This document shows positions 1-7,125 of a stretch of DNA of 20,986 nt, piece after piece. How positions within the stretch are numbered: the stretch's first letter is position 1; every line of letters starts with the position of its first letter. The translations under genes and the position numbers were made by a program. The notes beneath the pieces are model-generated. The model saw nothing but the letters and a program-made list of their open reading frames with translations. It did not search any database and was not told the origin of the DNA. The stretch is from positions 1 to 20,986 of the forward strand of contig JAADFV010000257.1 in assembly GCA_013152695.1 (NCBI GenBank), in the 5' to 3' direction. The stretch is from Chloroflexota bacterium (GTDB taxonomy: Bacteria > Chloroflexota > Anaerolineae > J102).

Positions 1-972
1 GGCAGTACGGCCCCCTTCCGCCATTGGGATGGCGATGGTGAGGTGCGAGGAAGTTGCGCTCGCTGTCACAGCAGTGAAGGCTTACCTACCTACCACAAGG
101 AAGGCGTAAATATCTCGGCCGATACCACTAATGGCTTTATGTGCTCCACCTGCCATGCCAACGTGGGCGGTGATTGGGCCCGTTACGTATTCGATGACGC
201 TACCTTCCCCAGCGGCGCCACTGCAACTTTCGGCGCCGGCGAAGATGACAATATATGTATGCAATGCCACCAGGGCCGTGAATCAGGCGTGGCCGTGGCC
301 GATGCCATTGCCGGCAAAGATGCCGATACCGTCGCCGCCGATTTGCGCTTCATCAATGTCCATTATCTGGCGGCCGGTGCCACGCTATTCGGTAGTGATG
401 TAATGGGCATGTATGAATACGCAGGTAAGAGCTATAACGCCCGGAATATCCATGTGGATTCATTCGATCAATGCACCGAGTGCCATAGTACCCACGGATT
501 GCAAGTCAAGTGGGACGCCGCCGGGTTAAACTGCTCGTTATGCCATCCTGTTGTAACTTCGGCAGCTAAACTGCACGATATCAGGTGGGCAACCACGCCG
601 GATTATGATGGTGACGGCAATACCACAGAGGGTGTTGCTGGTGAAATCCAGACCATGGAACAGGCGCTGTATACAGCAATACAAGCTTACGCTGTGGCTA
701 CCCCAGATGTCGATCCCATCATTTACAGCCCCACCTCTTATCCCTATTTCTTCAAGGACACCAATGGTAATGGTGTGATTGATCCGGGTGAGGCGGTCTA
801 CGGTAACAGATACACGACCTGGACACCTCGGCTTTTGCGTGCCGCTTATAACTTCCATTATGTCATGAAAGATCCTGGTGGATTTGCGCACAACAGCAAG
901 TACATCGTTCAGGCCCTCTTTGATACCCTCGACGATATGGGGGTTGATGTCTCTGGCATGATACGCCCTTAA
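1..972 (+). CDS. Multiheme cytochrome c, 5' end cut off by the window
   Basis: The frame is open from base 1, so the gene begins upstream of the window; the GTG at 43 is internal and not a convincing start. The visible 323 residues carry five CxxCH heme c attachment motifs, starting at Cys 19, 48, 86, 158 and 178 of the fragment, so this is a secreted multiheme electron-transfer protein. After the hemes comes a region with two Asp/Asn-rich, EF-hand-like loops (DYDGDGN and DTNGNGVIDPGE), which in secreted proteins usually bind calcium. The stop is TAA at 970. A strong hairpin follows and the next gene converges on it, so this is the last gene of its transcript. I do not recognise the exact family. 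The total heme count and any signal peptide lie outside the window. Heme c binding is sure; a specific partner or substrate is not. Confidence 0.85.
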   Translation, partial: GSTAPFRHWDGDGEVRGSCARCHSSEGLPTYHKEGVNISADTTNGFMCSTCHANVGGDWARYVFDDATFPSGATATFGAGEDDNICMQCHQGRESGVAVADAIAGKDADTVAADLRFINVHYLAAGATLFGSDVMGMYEYAGKSYNARNIHVDSFDQCTECHSTHGLQVKWDAAGLNCSLCHPVVTSAAKLHDIRWATTPDYDGDGNTTEGVAGEIQTMEQALYTAIQAYAVATPDVDPIIYSPTSYPYFFKDTNGNGVIDPGEAVYGNRYTTWTPRLLRAAYNFHYVMKDPGGFAHNSKYIVQALFDTLDDMGVDVSGMIRP

Positions 973-1006
973 CCCATTCCTATTCCACATCCTTCCTCTT
1001 ACACCA

Positions 1007-1037
1007 AAAGCAGGGCGTTCCGGCGCCCTGCTTTCTT
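1007..1037. terminator. Bidirectional intrinsic terminator
   Basis: A perfect 11-bp stem (1007-1017 with 1024-1034, arms AAAGCAGGGCG and CGCCCTGCTTT) encloses a 6-nt loop. T-rich sequence follows on both strands: TTTCTT on plus, TTTTGG on minus. It lies between two convergent genes and should end both the multiheme cytochrome transcript and the minus-strand five-gene unit. Confidence 0.85.
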
Positions 1038-1075
1038 ATGCATCCCCATTCTGGTCGCCAGCGGAGATTTCAATC

Positions 1076-1681
1076 CTAGGCGAGAGAAAATCCTGCCACA
1101 AAAGCGGCGGTCATTGCCAGTAATAAGGCCGGTAATAGCGTGAGGATGGTCTTTTGCGGGAGAATTGGCTTTCCTGCTTTGAGGAATGCCAGCAATAATC
1201 CACCAACACCAATAAGGGCGCCCCCCAAGCTCACGAGAGCGAATCCTCCTGGGACAGCCCCCCGGAGAACGAGGAAGAAGGGAAGCAGGACAATGACCAT
1301 ACCTGCCACGCCGTGCCCAACGGCCAGAACGATGGTGGCTCCTTGTCCGGGCCTGGTGGTGCGGCTAAAAATGATCGCCAAGAATGCCACAATGACGAAA
1401 ATACGGTAGTAGAGTGTGAACTGGGGCAGGAATTCTGAGACAAGCCCCAGGGAAAGGCTCAAGGGGATGACGGTCGAGACTATGGCGACCAGGGAACTGT
1501 CCAATACCTCAAAGCCCATGATGATCAGTAATAAACCGGCCACGAGGAGAACGCCAAAGGCAACGGTATAGGCCCACGTCGATAGTGTTGTCGCTTCTTC
1601 GATGCCGATGACGATCTGGTAGGCAGCCAGAAGTCCGGTTAGAAGGAGAAGAACTCGGTCGAGAACAGACATTTTCTTCAT
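1076..1681 (-). CDS. Orphan polytopic membrane protein, last gene of the minus-strand unit
   Basis: This gene encodes 201 residues, almost all hydrophobic, forming about six to seven predicted membrane segments separated by short charged loops (for example SRTTRPGQG near residue 107 and LKAGKPILPQK near 167). I do not recognise the family, and no catalytic or heme-ligand pattern stands out. The ATG at 1681 is preceded by GAGGA about 10 nt upstream, which favours it over the in-frame ATG three codons later. It lies 43 bp downstream of the ctaB-like gene on the same strand and ends at the bidirectional terminator, so it is very probably co-transcribed. A role in assembling or anchoring the heme protein encoded upstream is an inference from position only. 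Its Shine-Dalgarno sequence is part of a small inverted repeat. Confidence 0.75.
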   Translation of the reverse strand: MKKMSVLDRVLLLLTGLLAAYQIVIGIEEATTLSTWAYTVAFGVLLVAGLLLIIMGFEVLDSSLVAIVSTVIPLSLSLGLVSEFLPQFTLYYRIFVIVAFLAIIFSRTTRPGQGATIVLAVGHGVAGMVIVLLPFFLVLRGAVPGGFALVSLGGALIGVGGLLLAFLKAGKPILPQKTILTLLPALLLAMTAAFVAGFSLA

Positions 1682-1689
1682 TTTCTAGG

Positions 1690-1705
1690 ATTCCTCGATA
1701 GGAAT
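1690..1705 (-). promoter_or_regulatory. Inverted repeat covering a ribosome binding site
   Basis: ATTCCT-CGAT-AGGAAT is a perfect 6-bp inverted repeat with a 4-nt loop. On the minus-strand mRNA its 3' arm contains most of GAGGAA, the Shine-Dalgarno sequence of the gene starting at 1681. The ctaB-like stop codon lies about 20 nt upstream, so ribosomes ending there could open the hairpin. That would couple translation of the two genes. Confidence 0.35.
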
Positions 1706-1724
1706 TGGGGTGCTGCTCATGATT

Positions 1725-2585
1725 TCAGACTACCAACATGACCATCATCATGGTGCTAAGCATGTAAAGGGAGGCGTATTTGAACAGACCGAAATTCGTG
1801 CGTTGGGAGGGTTTTGTGGCGCTGCCGATGGCCAGAAGGAGTAATCCGAGGGAGAGTACGACCATGAGACGCAGGTAGCCAATGGTAAGACCGATCCCGT
1901 AAGCGGCGATGACCATCATGATCGCTGCAATCATGCTGGAGACAGCGATAATAATTTGCGTGACACGGTCACCGTAGGTCGAGGGAAAGGTGGGTATGCC
2001 AGCACGTCGATAATCCTTGTCATATCTCATGCTGAAAGTGAGAATGTGGGTCGGGATCCAGAAGAGGACTGCGAGGGCGAGGAGGATGCCCACCCACTCG
2101 ATCTGTCCTGTTCCCAGAGCTCGTCCGGCTAAGACTGGCATACCGCCGGAAATGCCGCCCCAAACGATACTCCAGGCGGTGCGTCGCTTGAGCCAAATGG
2201 TGTAGATGACGACATCGAAGAAAAGGCCAGCGAAGACGATCAAGCCATAAAGGGGATCGAGGGCAACGGCCCAAGCCACACCTGATATGGCCAGAATAAG
2301 TCCCAAAATAAACGCTTCTCGGGACGAAATTTTACCTGAAGGTAAGGGGCGATTCTTGGTTCGCTCCATTTTTGCATCGATGTCTCGATCATACCACATA
2401 TTCAGGACGGTGCTGCCGCTAATGGCGAGGAATAGGCTACCGGTGACGGCTAACACCGTCTGCCAGTTCTCGATGGGACAGCGTGTGCTCATGAATCCGG
2501 CCAGGCCGGTGGTCAGAAGCAATCCTGTTTGCAAGCTCTTGATGAGCGACCAGTACAAACGGAATTTTGTTTTTAGACTTGTCAT
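1725..2585 (-). CDS. ctaB: Protoheme IX farnesyltransferase (heme O synthase)-like, UbiA family
   Basis: This 286-residue integral membrane prenyltransferase would attach a farnesyl group to heme B, giving heme O for heme-copper enzymes. The first UbiA aspartate motif is intact: N62-x3-D66-x3-D70, followed by KNRPLPSGK at 77-85. The CtaB-type segment YTIWLKRRT lies at 128-136, followed by WGGISGG. The second motif, YDKDYRRAGIPTFP, lies at 188-201. About eight to nine TM segments and the length fit the family. One difference is that the usual PHFWAL stretch reads PTHILTF, so this is a diverged member and another isoprenoid acceptor is not excluded. GGAG lies 8 nt before the ATG. It sits 117 bp after the SUMF1-like lipoprotein gene in the same orientation. 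The context with a heme-copper-like protein supports a heme-modifying role. Confidence 0.82.
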   Translation of the reverse strand: MTSLKTKFRLYWSLIKSLQTGLLLTTGLAGFMSTRCPIENWQTVLAVTGSLFLAISGSTVLNMWYDRDIDAKMERTKNRPLPSGKISSREAFILGLILAISGVAWAVALDPLYGLIVFAGLFFDVVIYTIWLKRRTAWSIVWGGISGGMPVLAGRALGTGQIEWVGILLALAVLFWIPTHILTFSMRYDKDYRRAGIPTFPSTYGDRVTQIIIAVSSMIAAIMMVIAAYGIGLTIGYLRLMVVLSLGLLLLAIGSATKPSQRTNFGLFKYASLYMLSTMMMVMLVV

Positions 2586-2702
2586 AATGGATCTCCACAG
2601 AGGTTGGGGGTGGTGTGCTGTCTATCCATCTCCCGGTCTTGCCTTCTTGGTTTTGGCTTGTCCGGGGTAGGGTAGAGAGCACTATCCCTCCCCCTTTTTT
2701 CG

Positions 2703-3656
2703 TCAGTCCTTGGCGCACCTGAAGCCTACGGATGGGCTGTAGTGCTGGGGCCCGGCGCTGTTGAATTTCCAAACACGCAAATCGATTTCGTAGGAGTAGT
2801 AGCTGCCGCCGCGCATGTGGCGGTAGTGTTGATCGGGGTAATCATCACCCAGCCATTGCCACACGTTCCCCGCCATGTCATAGAGACCGTAGGGGCTGGC
2901 AGAGTCAATGGTTTGATAGCCGTCATAGGTCTTGCCATTGTAGAAGCCTACCGGTGTGGTGCTGCCCAACTTACCATAAATCTTTTCATAAGGATCTGAA
3001 GAGGCATAATAGTTGGCGTTGTTGCTTTTGATCTCTTCACCCCAAGGGAAGGGACGGCCGTAACCATCTATGATTTCCGTACCTCGTGCCGCTTTTTCCC
3101 ATTCAATTTCATAGGGCAGGCGGGTACCGTAATATTTGCAATAGGCATTGGCACCAAACCAGGTCACCATGGTCATAGGATGGTTGGCAAATGCTTCCAT
3201 GGCGGTAAAAGTTTTGCCGTCATAGTTGAGGCGAAGGCTGCCATCCTTGGCAAACGGCATATAAAGGTGATCCCCGGCTTTGATTTTCTCTTCGTGCTTA
3301 TAGCCATTGAACGGATCACCCTCGTAATAGCCCCCGACGCCATTCTCAGACCAGACATTTTCGCCTGCTTCAACCTCGAATTCACCGACGCTGATATCAC
3401 CGGAGGCCAGGGCAGCGTTGAGGAAGTCGGCATACTGAGCGACGGTGACATCGGTGACCATGATCTGGAACTCAGCGACATCGACCATATGGCTCATCTG
3501 GCCAGAGGGATATTCACCGCCAGGGATAGTCGCCCAGGCGGTGGGGTCGATTCCGGTATCGAAGATGGGCGGGTTGATTTCGCTCGCGCTGGTCGTTGGT
3601 GCGCAGGCAGATACGAGTAAGACAAGCAAAAGCAGGCTGAAAATAGTGCGTTTCAT
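2703..3656 (-). CDS. Lipoprotein with degenerate SUMF1/FGE-type (formylglycine-generating enzyme) domain
   Basis: This 317-residue protein begins with a lipoprotein signal whose lipobox is LVSAC, Cys18 being the lipidated residue, so it is anchored outside the cytoplasmic membrane. The rest is one SUMF1/FGE-sulfatase fold. Landmarks are IPGGEYPSG near 44, a DVTVAQYADFLNA helix near 70, TWFGANAYCKYYGTRLPYEIEWEKAARG at 165-192, YGLYDMAGNVWQWLGD near 257 and RGGSYYSYE at 282-290, ending in GFRCAKD. The two active-site cysteines of true FGEs (RGGSYxC, then Cys five residues later) are replaced by Ser288 and Leu293. Formylglycine synthesis is therefore unlikely, and a binding or scaffold role is more plausible. 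NirV next to copper nitrite reductases is a known SUMF1-domain accessory protein (family knowledge). The start ATG overlaps the stop of the upstream heme-copper-like gene as ATGA, so the two are translationally coupled. Confidence 0.85.
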   Translation of the reverse strand: MKRTIFSLLLLVLLVSACAPTTSASEINPPIFDTGIDPTAWATIPGGEYPSGQMSHMVDVAEFQIMVTDVTVAQYADFLNAALASGDISVGEFEVEAGENVWSENGVGGYYEGDPFNGYKHEEKIKAGDHLYMPFAKDGSLRLNYDGKTFTAMEAFANHPMTMVTWFGANAYCKYYGTRLPYEIEWEKAARGTEIIDGYGRPFPWGEEIKSNNANYYASSDPYEKIYGKLGSTTPVGFYNGKTYDGYQTIDSASPYGLYDMAGNVWQWLGDDYPDQHYRHMRGGSYYSYEIDLRVWKFNSAGPQHYSPSVGFRCAKD

Positions 3657-5194
3657 TGGGACACCTCCGTAAGAGTTGCCTGAAGTTCTTCCATTTTACG
3701 TTTTTGTTCCTCCAATTCAGCCTCTGCGGTACGTTTTTTCTCTTCATTGAATTCTTTGTGCCACAAACCGTTCTTCTTGAACAGGTCGATCAAGCGCCAT
3801 CCCAGGAAAAGGCCCAGGATGATGAGTATGAGCGCCAGGCCGATGTCCATGAGGAGCATCACGGTATCGACCAAGGGCTGCTGCTCCCATTCGCTCACGA
3901 AAAGACGCTTCATCGAAAAGATCGTGGCGGAAGCAAAGGCAATATCAGAGCCGATGATGATGAGCCAGCCATACCATTTGCGCGCTTTGCCTTTGAGTCC
4001 AGAGAGATCGCCGTAGTAGAGAAGGATAATCGTGGCAATCAATCCCGCTAAGATATGCCAGTGCCCGGTGAGAGTGATGCGCTCTTCCCGGTGAGGCCAA
4101 ACGCGAAAGATGTCTTCCAGTTTGACAGCGAGGAAAATGCCGACACCGCTGACCGTGAAGTTCATGAAGACCATTTGCCAGCCAGTACCAAATTTCAGGG
4201 GATCGTGCACAAGGGCAGCGAGTTTCTGGAAGATGTTTGGTTTTTCGATGTGCTGTTCGGCGATGCGGTCTTTGATCAGCTTGTCCCATGAGAAGATGAC
4301 GTAGCACAATGCCGCCAACATGATGAAAGTTGAGCCCACGTAGATGGTGGTGTGTGCCCATTCCAGCCAGACAACGGAAAGAGCCCCGAAAGTGGTGACG
4401 ATAGTACCGAGAATCATCAAAGGCATGGCAATTTTATGGAGCACGCCCTTGAAATCCATCCATCGACCGACGATGAGGGTGATGGCCACAGCAATCAGGG
4501 TGAGCATGATGTGCAGATGGCCGATGATTGATTTTTGTAGCAACGATTTGTGAGGCAAACGAATGATGTCTTCTGCCAGAAATGTCTCTTGGCCGTTGCC
4601 CCAGAATGAACCGGTAACGGCGCCCCAAACCGAGGAAGTCAAGGTCGCAACGACCATGACAAAAAAGGCGGCACGTTCAAGGCTAATGCCACTTTTCGTG
4701 TGGGCATAAGGCGAGTCTTGGGGTACACGAAACTCTTTTCGCCAGGGCCAAAGGGCGAATGCCAGAAGGACGCCGGCAAAGAAAACTAGCGACTGTCCTA
4801 CCAGAAAGAGGCCATGGAAGGCAAAGTTGTGCCCAAAATAGCCAAAGGCCAGGCCGAAGATGACCACCAGGAGATACCCTACAGTGATCGTGGCATTGAT
4901 GAACACCTGCTCGTAGCGTCTCATGGGCAGGATTTCGGTCATGAAGTACACTTCAATGGCAATCACGGTCATGGCGATGGTGTGATAGAGCAAAATAAGG
5001 CGGCCTTCACGCTGGACCTGCTGTAGATCCATGCCCAGCAATTTCACGGTGATGTCTCGCACACCCCACTCGACCATGGGGCCAGAAAGGGTACCCCAAA
5101 TGGCTGTTATCAGGGCGACCGTGGCGATCGCCACCAAAACCAAGCCTCTGGTAGAGCGGAAAAGATAGTTAAGACGCGTTGCAACAGCTCGCAT
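3653..5194 (-). CDS. Heme-copper oxidase/NO reductase superfamily-like membrane subunit, atypical copper site
   Basis: This 513-residue protein has about 12 TM segments and a charged, coiled-coil-like C-terminus (about 480-508). It resembles subunit I of heme-copper oxidases and NorB. His71 lies in TM2, TGHWH (His378, His380) in TM10 matches the diagnostic HxH of the two hemes, and IGHLH (His226, His228) lies in TM6. The three His-bearing helices are about 152-155 residues apart, as expected from the pseudo-threefold fold. The usual His-His pair at the end of TM7 is replaced by His281-Thr282, and there is no Tyr six residues before it, so an ordinary oxygen reductase is unlikely. Glu278 is nearby. 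Conventional c-type cytochrome or CuA partners are not adjacent; instead a lipoprotein gene overlaps its stop codon and a heme O synthase-like gene follows. It could be a diverged NO reductase-type enzyme or a heme-only electron or sensing protein. Confidence 0.6.
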   Translation of the reverse strand: MRAVATRLNYLFRSTRGLVLVAIATVALITAIWGTLSGPMVEWGVRDITVKLLGMDLQQVQREGRLILLYHTIAMTVIAIEVYFMTEILPMRRYEQVFINATITVGYLLVVIFGLAFGYFGHNFAFHGLFLVGQSLVFFAGVLLAFALWPWRKEFRVPQDSPYAHTKSGISLERAAFFVMVVATLTSSVWGAVTGSFWGNGQETFLAEDIIRLPHKSLLQKSIIGHLHIMLTLIAVAITLIVGRWMDFKGVLHKIAMPLMILGTIVTTFGALSVVWLEWAHTTIYVGSTFIMLAALCYVIFSWDKLIKDRIAEQHIEKPNIFQKLAALVHDPLKFGTGWQMVFMNFTVSGVGIFLAVKLEDIFRVWPHREERITLTGHWHILAGLIATIILLYYGDLSGLKGKARKWYGWLIIIGSDIAFASATIFSMKRLFVSEWEQQPLVDTVMLLMDIGLALILIILGLFLGWRLIDLFKKNGLWHKEFNEEKKRTAEAELEEQKRKMEELQATLTEVSQ

Positions 5195-5358
5195 ATGAAA
5201 AACTCCGTGTTAGAATTAAGGATGTGGACAGCATTACTCTTTTGCACCACCGCTAACCCCCCTGCAACAGCACTTTAGGCTACAACGAGAGCGCTTGAAG
5301 GCGTGGCAAGGGGGCCAGGAGTGGGCGAAAACTGTAGGGAAGTAATCTCCCTGCTGAT
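5195..5358. other. Spacer between the first two genes of the minus-strand unit
   Basis: These 164 bp separate the 8-TM orphan gene from the heme-copper-like gene. Near the start of the latter I see a CGGAG Shine-Dalgarno sequence about 9 nt upstream of the ATG. A weak hairpin of AGGGA and TCCCT lies around 5336-5353, without a convincing T tract. No small ORF or clear promoter was found. The length leaves room for an internal promoter, so co-transcription across it is likely but not certain. Confidence 0.4.
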
Positions 5359-6177
5359 TTACTCAGTTTCCTTGCCTTCCAGAAGTCTCTGCGTCGCGGG
5401 CAAGCATAGGATAATGAGCAGAATGGTGCTGATAATCGGCGCCGGTAAGAACATGGAAAATCGATGGACTTCAGAAACATTGTGGATGCCGAGGATATAG
5501 CCTCCGAGCATAGACATAATGGCGGCAAAAATACCTACGGGGACAGCCCATGATTTTCGTTTGAATGCGGCGAAAATGAAGATTGCCCAGGCGGCGGCTC
5601 CCCACCAGTTGACCTGCTGCAAAATGATATACATCCCATTCCAGAACGCCTTTGGCCCCATATCGAATGCTGTGGGCTTTTGGAAGGTGGCCTGGAACTT
5701 AGAAATTGGGGCGACACCATCGATGAATGTGAGCACATAGGCCAGGCCTGCTACGAAAGTGAGTGCTATGATTTTTTTATTCACATCACCGATCAAGAGC
5801 ATGCCGAACCACATAACGGCAGCGAGGAGAAAGACGGCGATAGTCGGTGTCGACAGACCGCTGTCGGCAGCCGGGATCATGGGGAAGAAACCGGCCAGCA
5901 ACAGAACGGTGGCAGCTACAGCACCCCAAAACCAGGCCCAGTCTTGTTTTTTAAGAAAGCCCCATAGGACGACAACTGAGAGGGCGCCGGCAGCGGTACC
6001 AAACCAGCCAAGCACGGCGTAGACGATGCGTACGGTATTGCTCTCTTCCCACTCCCCAGCATTGAAATGGGTGTGGATAACTGTGTTATAGGTCTCGGCC
6101 AGGAAATAGAGGGTGAGAATCCCTGCCACGATCCCTATAATTGAGAGAATGATACCGAGTTTGTGGTTGTTTTTCAT
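5359..6177 (-). CDS. Orphan 8-TM membrane protein, first gene of the minus-strand unit
   Basis: This gene encodes 272 residues with about eight predicted membrane segments and a short charged C-terminal tail (RLLEGKETE). I do not recognise the family. Visible details are a cluster THTHFNAGEWEE (about 35-46) in the first external loop, a Trp-rich stretch DWAWFWG near 79, a QQVNWWGAAAW helix near 188, and YILGIHNVSEVHRF near 230 with two His residues. Scattered His residues in or near TM ends could bind metal or heme, but no classic motif is present. A strong GGAGG lies 8 nt before the ATG. It heads the unit that continues with the heme-copper-like gene 164 bp downstream, so a partner-subunit or assembly role is inferred from context only. 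Confidence 0.75.
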   Translation of the reverse strand: MKNNHKLGIILSIIGIVAGILTLYFLAETYNTVIHTHFNAGEWEESNTVRIVYAVLGWFGTAAGALSVVVLWGFLKKQDWAWFWGAVAATVLLLAGFFPMIPAADSGLSTPTIAVFLLAAVMWFGMLLIGDVNKKIIALTFVAGLAYVLTFIDGVAPISKFQATFQKPTAFDMGPKAFWNGMYIILQQVNWWGAAAWAIFIFAAFKRKSWAVPVGIFAAIMSMLGGYILGIHNVSEVHRFSMFLPAPIISTILLIILCLPATQRLLEGKETE

Positions 6178-6342
6178 TTGAAATCCTCCATCATTGTTTG
6201 GTTGAACAGGGCCAATCCTTACCCCTGAACACAGACTGCTAGAGACAGCATAGCGGCTGGAATTGGGCAGGCAGAGACGACGCTGGTTGGCTTAGCAGCG
6301 GCGAACAAGGGCAATTCAGGCATGAGTTCCTTACTTATAAAA
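6178..6342. other. Leader and promoter region of the minus-strand unit
   Basis: This gap between the terminator of the Crp/Fnr-family gene and the 8-TM orphan gene should hold the promoter of the five-gene minus-strand unit. On the minus strand I see a good Shine-Dalgarno sequence (GGAGG) but no convincing -35/-10 pair. I also see no clear TTGAT-N4-ATCAA-type Crp/Fnr dyad. Confidence 0.35.
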
Positions 6343-6380
6343 ATAGGTCAGGCTGTATTGTAGATTACAACCTGACCTAT
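6343..6380 (-). terminator. Intrinsic terminator of the Crp/Fnr-family gene
   Basis: ATAGGTCAGG at 6343-6352 pairs perfectly with CCTGACCTAT at 6371-6380. An inner stem TTGTA-GAT-TACAA (6358-6370) stacks on it with a 5-nt bulge on one side. On the minus strand the stem is followed by TTTTTAT, as in a classic terminator. CTTTT follows on the plus strand, so it may also work in that direction. Confidence 0.75.
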
Positions 6381-6386
6381 CTTTTG

Positions 6387-6406
6387 TATACGACTTTTGT
6401 CGTATA
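6387..6406. repeat. Perfect 8-bp inverted repeat next to the Crp/Fnr-family stop codon
   Basis: TATACGAC-TTTT-GTCGTATA lies 5 bp beyond the stop of the Crp/Fnr-family gene and just before its terminator. It has no proper T tract of its own on the minus strand. It may be an extra 3' mRNA hairpin or an operator-like dyad. It is AT-edged and symmetric, as many regulator sites are, but its position at the gene's 3' end argues for an RNA role. Confidence 0.4.
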
Positions 6407-6411
6407 GATTT

Positions 6412-7125
6412 TCACGAATCGCCACGTTTTGATAATTTCTCCGGCTCGAGGAGGACAATTTCTTGTCGCCTCACTTTAATCATGCCCTCTTTTTCCAGCA
6501 CCCGCAGGGCGCGGCTCAAGACATCCCGTACTGTCCCCAACCTCACTGCCATTTCATCGAAAGTCGTCCAGGCCTGGCGAGGGACAACCAGCTTTCCCTC
6601 CCGGAATCTGGCATTGCGAAGAAGCGTTCGTGCCACCCGCACCTCCACCCCACACAGGCTCATATCCTCGACCAAATCGATATAATACAGCACACGTTCC
6701 CCCATACGACGGGTCATGGCCATCGTCAGGTCGTGATGTTGACTCATCAGGCGGAGGAGATCCTCGGCAGGGATACTCCAAACATCAACGTCTTCCAGGG
6801 CGGTTACCGTGCCAGGATAAGGTGATTCGGTCAAAACCGCAATATCACCGAAGATTTCACCGGCATATAAGCACAACATGGCTTGCTCTCGCCCCTGGCA
6901 CGACATACGCGTCGCCTTGACCCAGCCCTTCTCGATAAGATAAATCGAAGTCGCCGGCTCGCCTTCAACGTAAATAACCTGTCCGGCCTTGTAGTGACGC
7001 GGTATTGCCACAGCAGCAAGCTTTTTCTGAATTTCTGGCGTCAAGGTATCAAAATGTCGCACTCGAGCAAGCAGATCTTGGAAACGCTTCAGGCGTCTGG
7101 TGGATGTTGCTGAGATCGAGTACAT
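6412..7125 (-). CDS. Crp/Fnr-family transcription regulator
   Basis: I chose the ATG at 7125 (237 aa) because CGGAG lies 9 nt before it; the TTG at 7134 abuts that Shine-Dalgarno sequence. Residues about 22-127 form the cyclic-nucleotide-binding-type beta barrel (YKAGQVIYVEGEPATSIYLI, then GEIFGDIAVL). A dimerisation helix follows at about 128-160. A winged helix-turn-helix lies at about 185-222, with recognition helix TVRDVLSRALRVLEKEG. The four-Cys N-terminal pattern of FNR is absent, so oxygen sensing through a [4Fe-4S] cluster is unlikely. The few Cys residues (about 76, 85, 158) are scattered. The effector could be a cyclic nucleotide, heme/NO or another ligand. It has its own terminator and lies upstream of the minus-strand heme unit and divergent from the sensor kinase. 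Control of either neighbour is an inference. Confidence 0.9.
   Translation of the reverse strand: MYSISATSTRRLKRFQDLLARVRHFDTLTPEIQKKLAAVAIPRHYKAGQVIYVEGEPATSIYLIEKGWVKATRMSCQGREQAMLCLYAGEIFGDIAVLTESPYPGTVTALEDVDVWSIPAEDLLRLMSQHHDLTMAMTRRMGERVLYYIDLVEDMSLCGVEVRVARTLLRNARFREGKLVVPRQAWTTFDEMAVRLGTVRDVLSRALRVLEKEGMIKVRRQEIVLLEPEKLSKRGDS

Noticed and set aside
2664..2700. Terminator-shaped hairpin (GGGGTAGGGTAG with CTATCCCTCCCC) followed by T6 on the plus strand
   Set aside because: No plus-strand gene lies upstream, and on the minus strand, where the genes are, no T tract follows. The stem also has two mismatches. It could block antisense transcription but I cannot support that.
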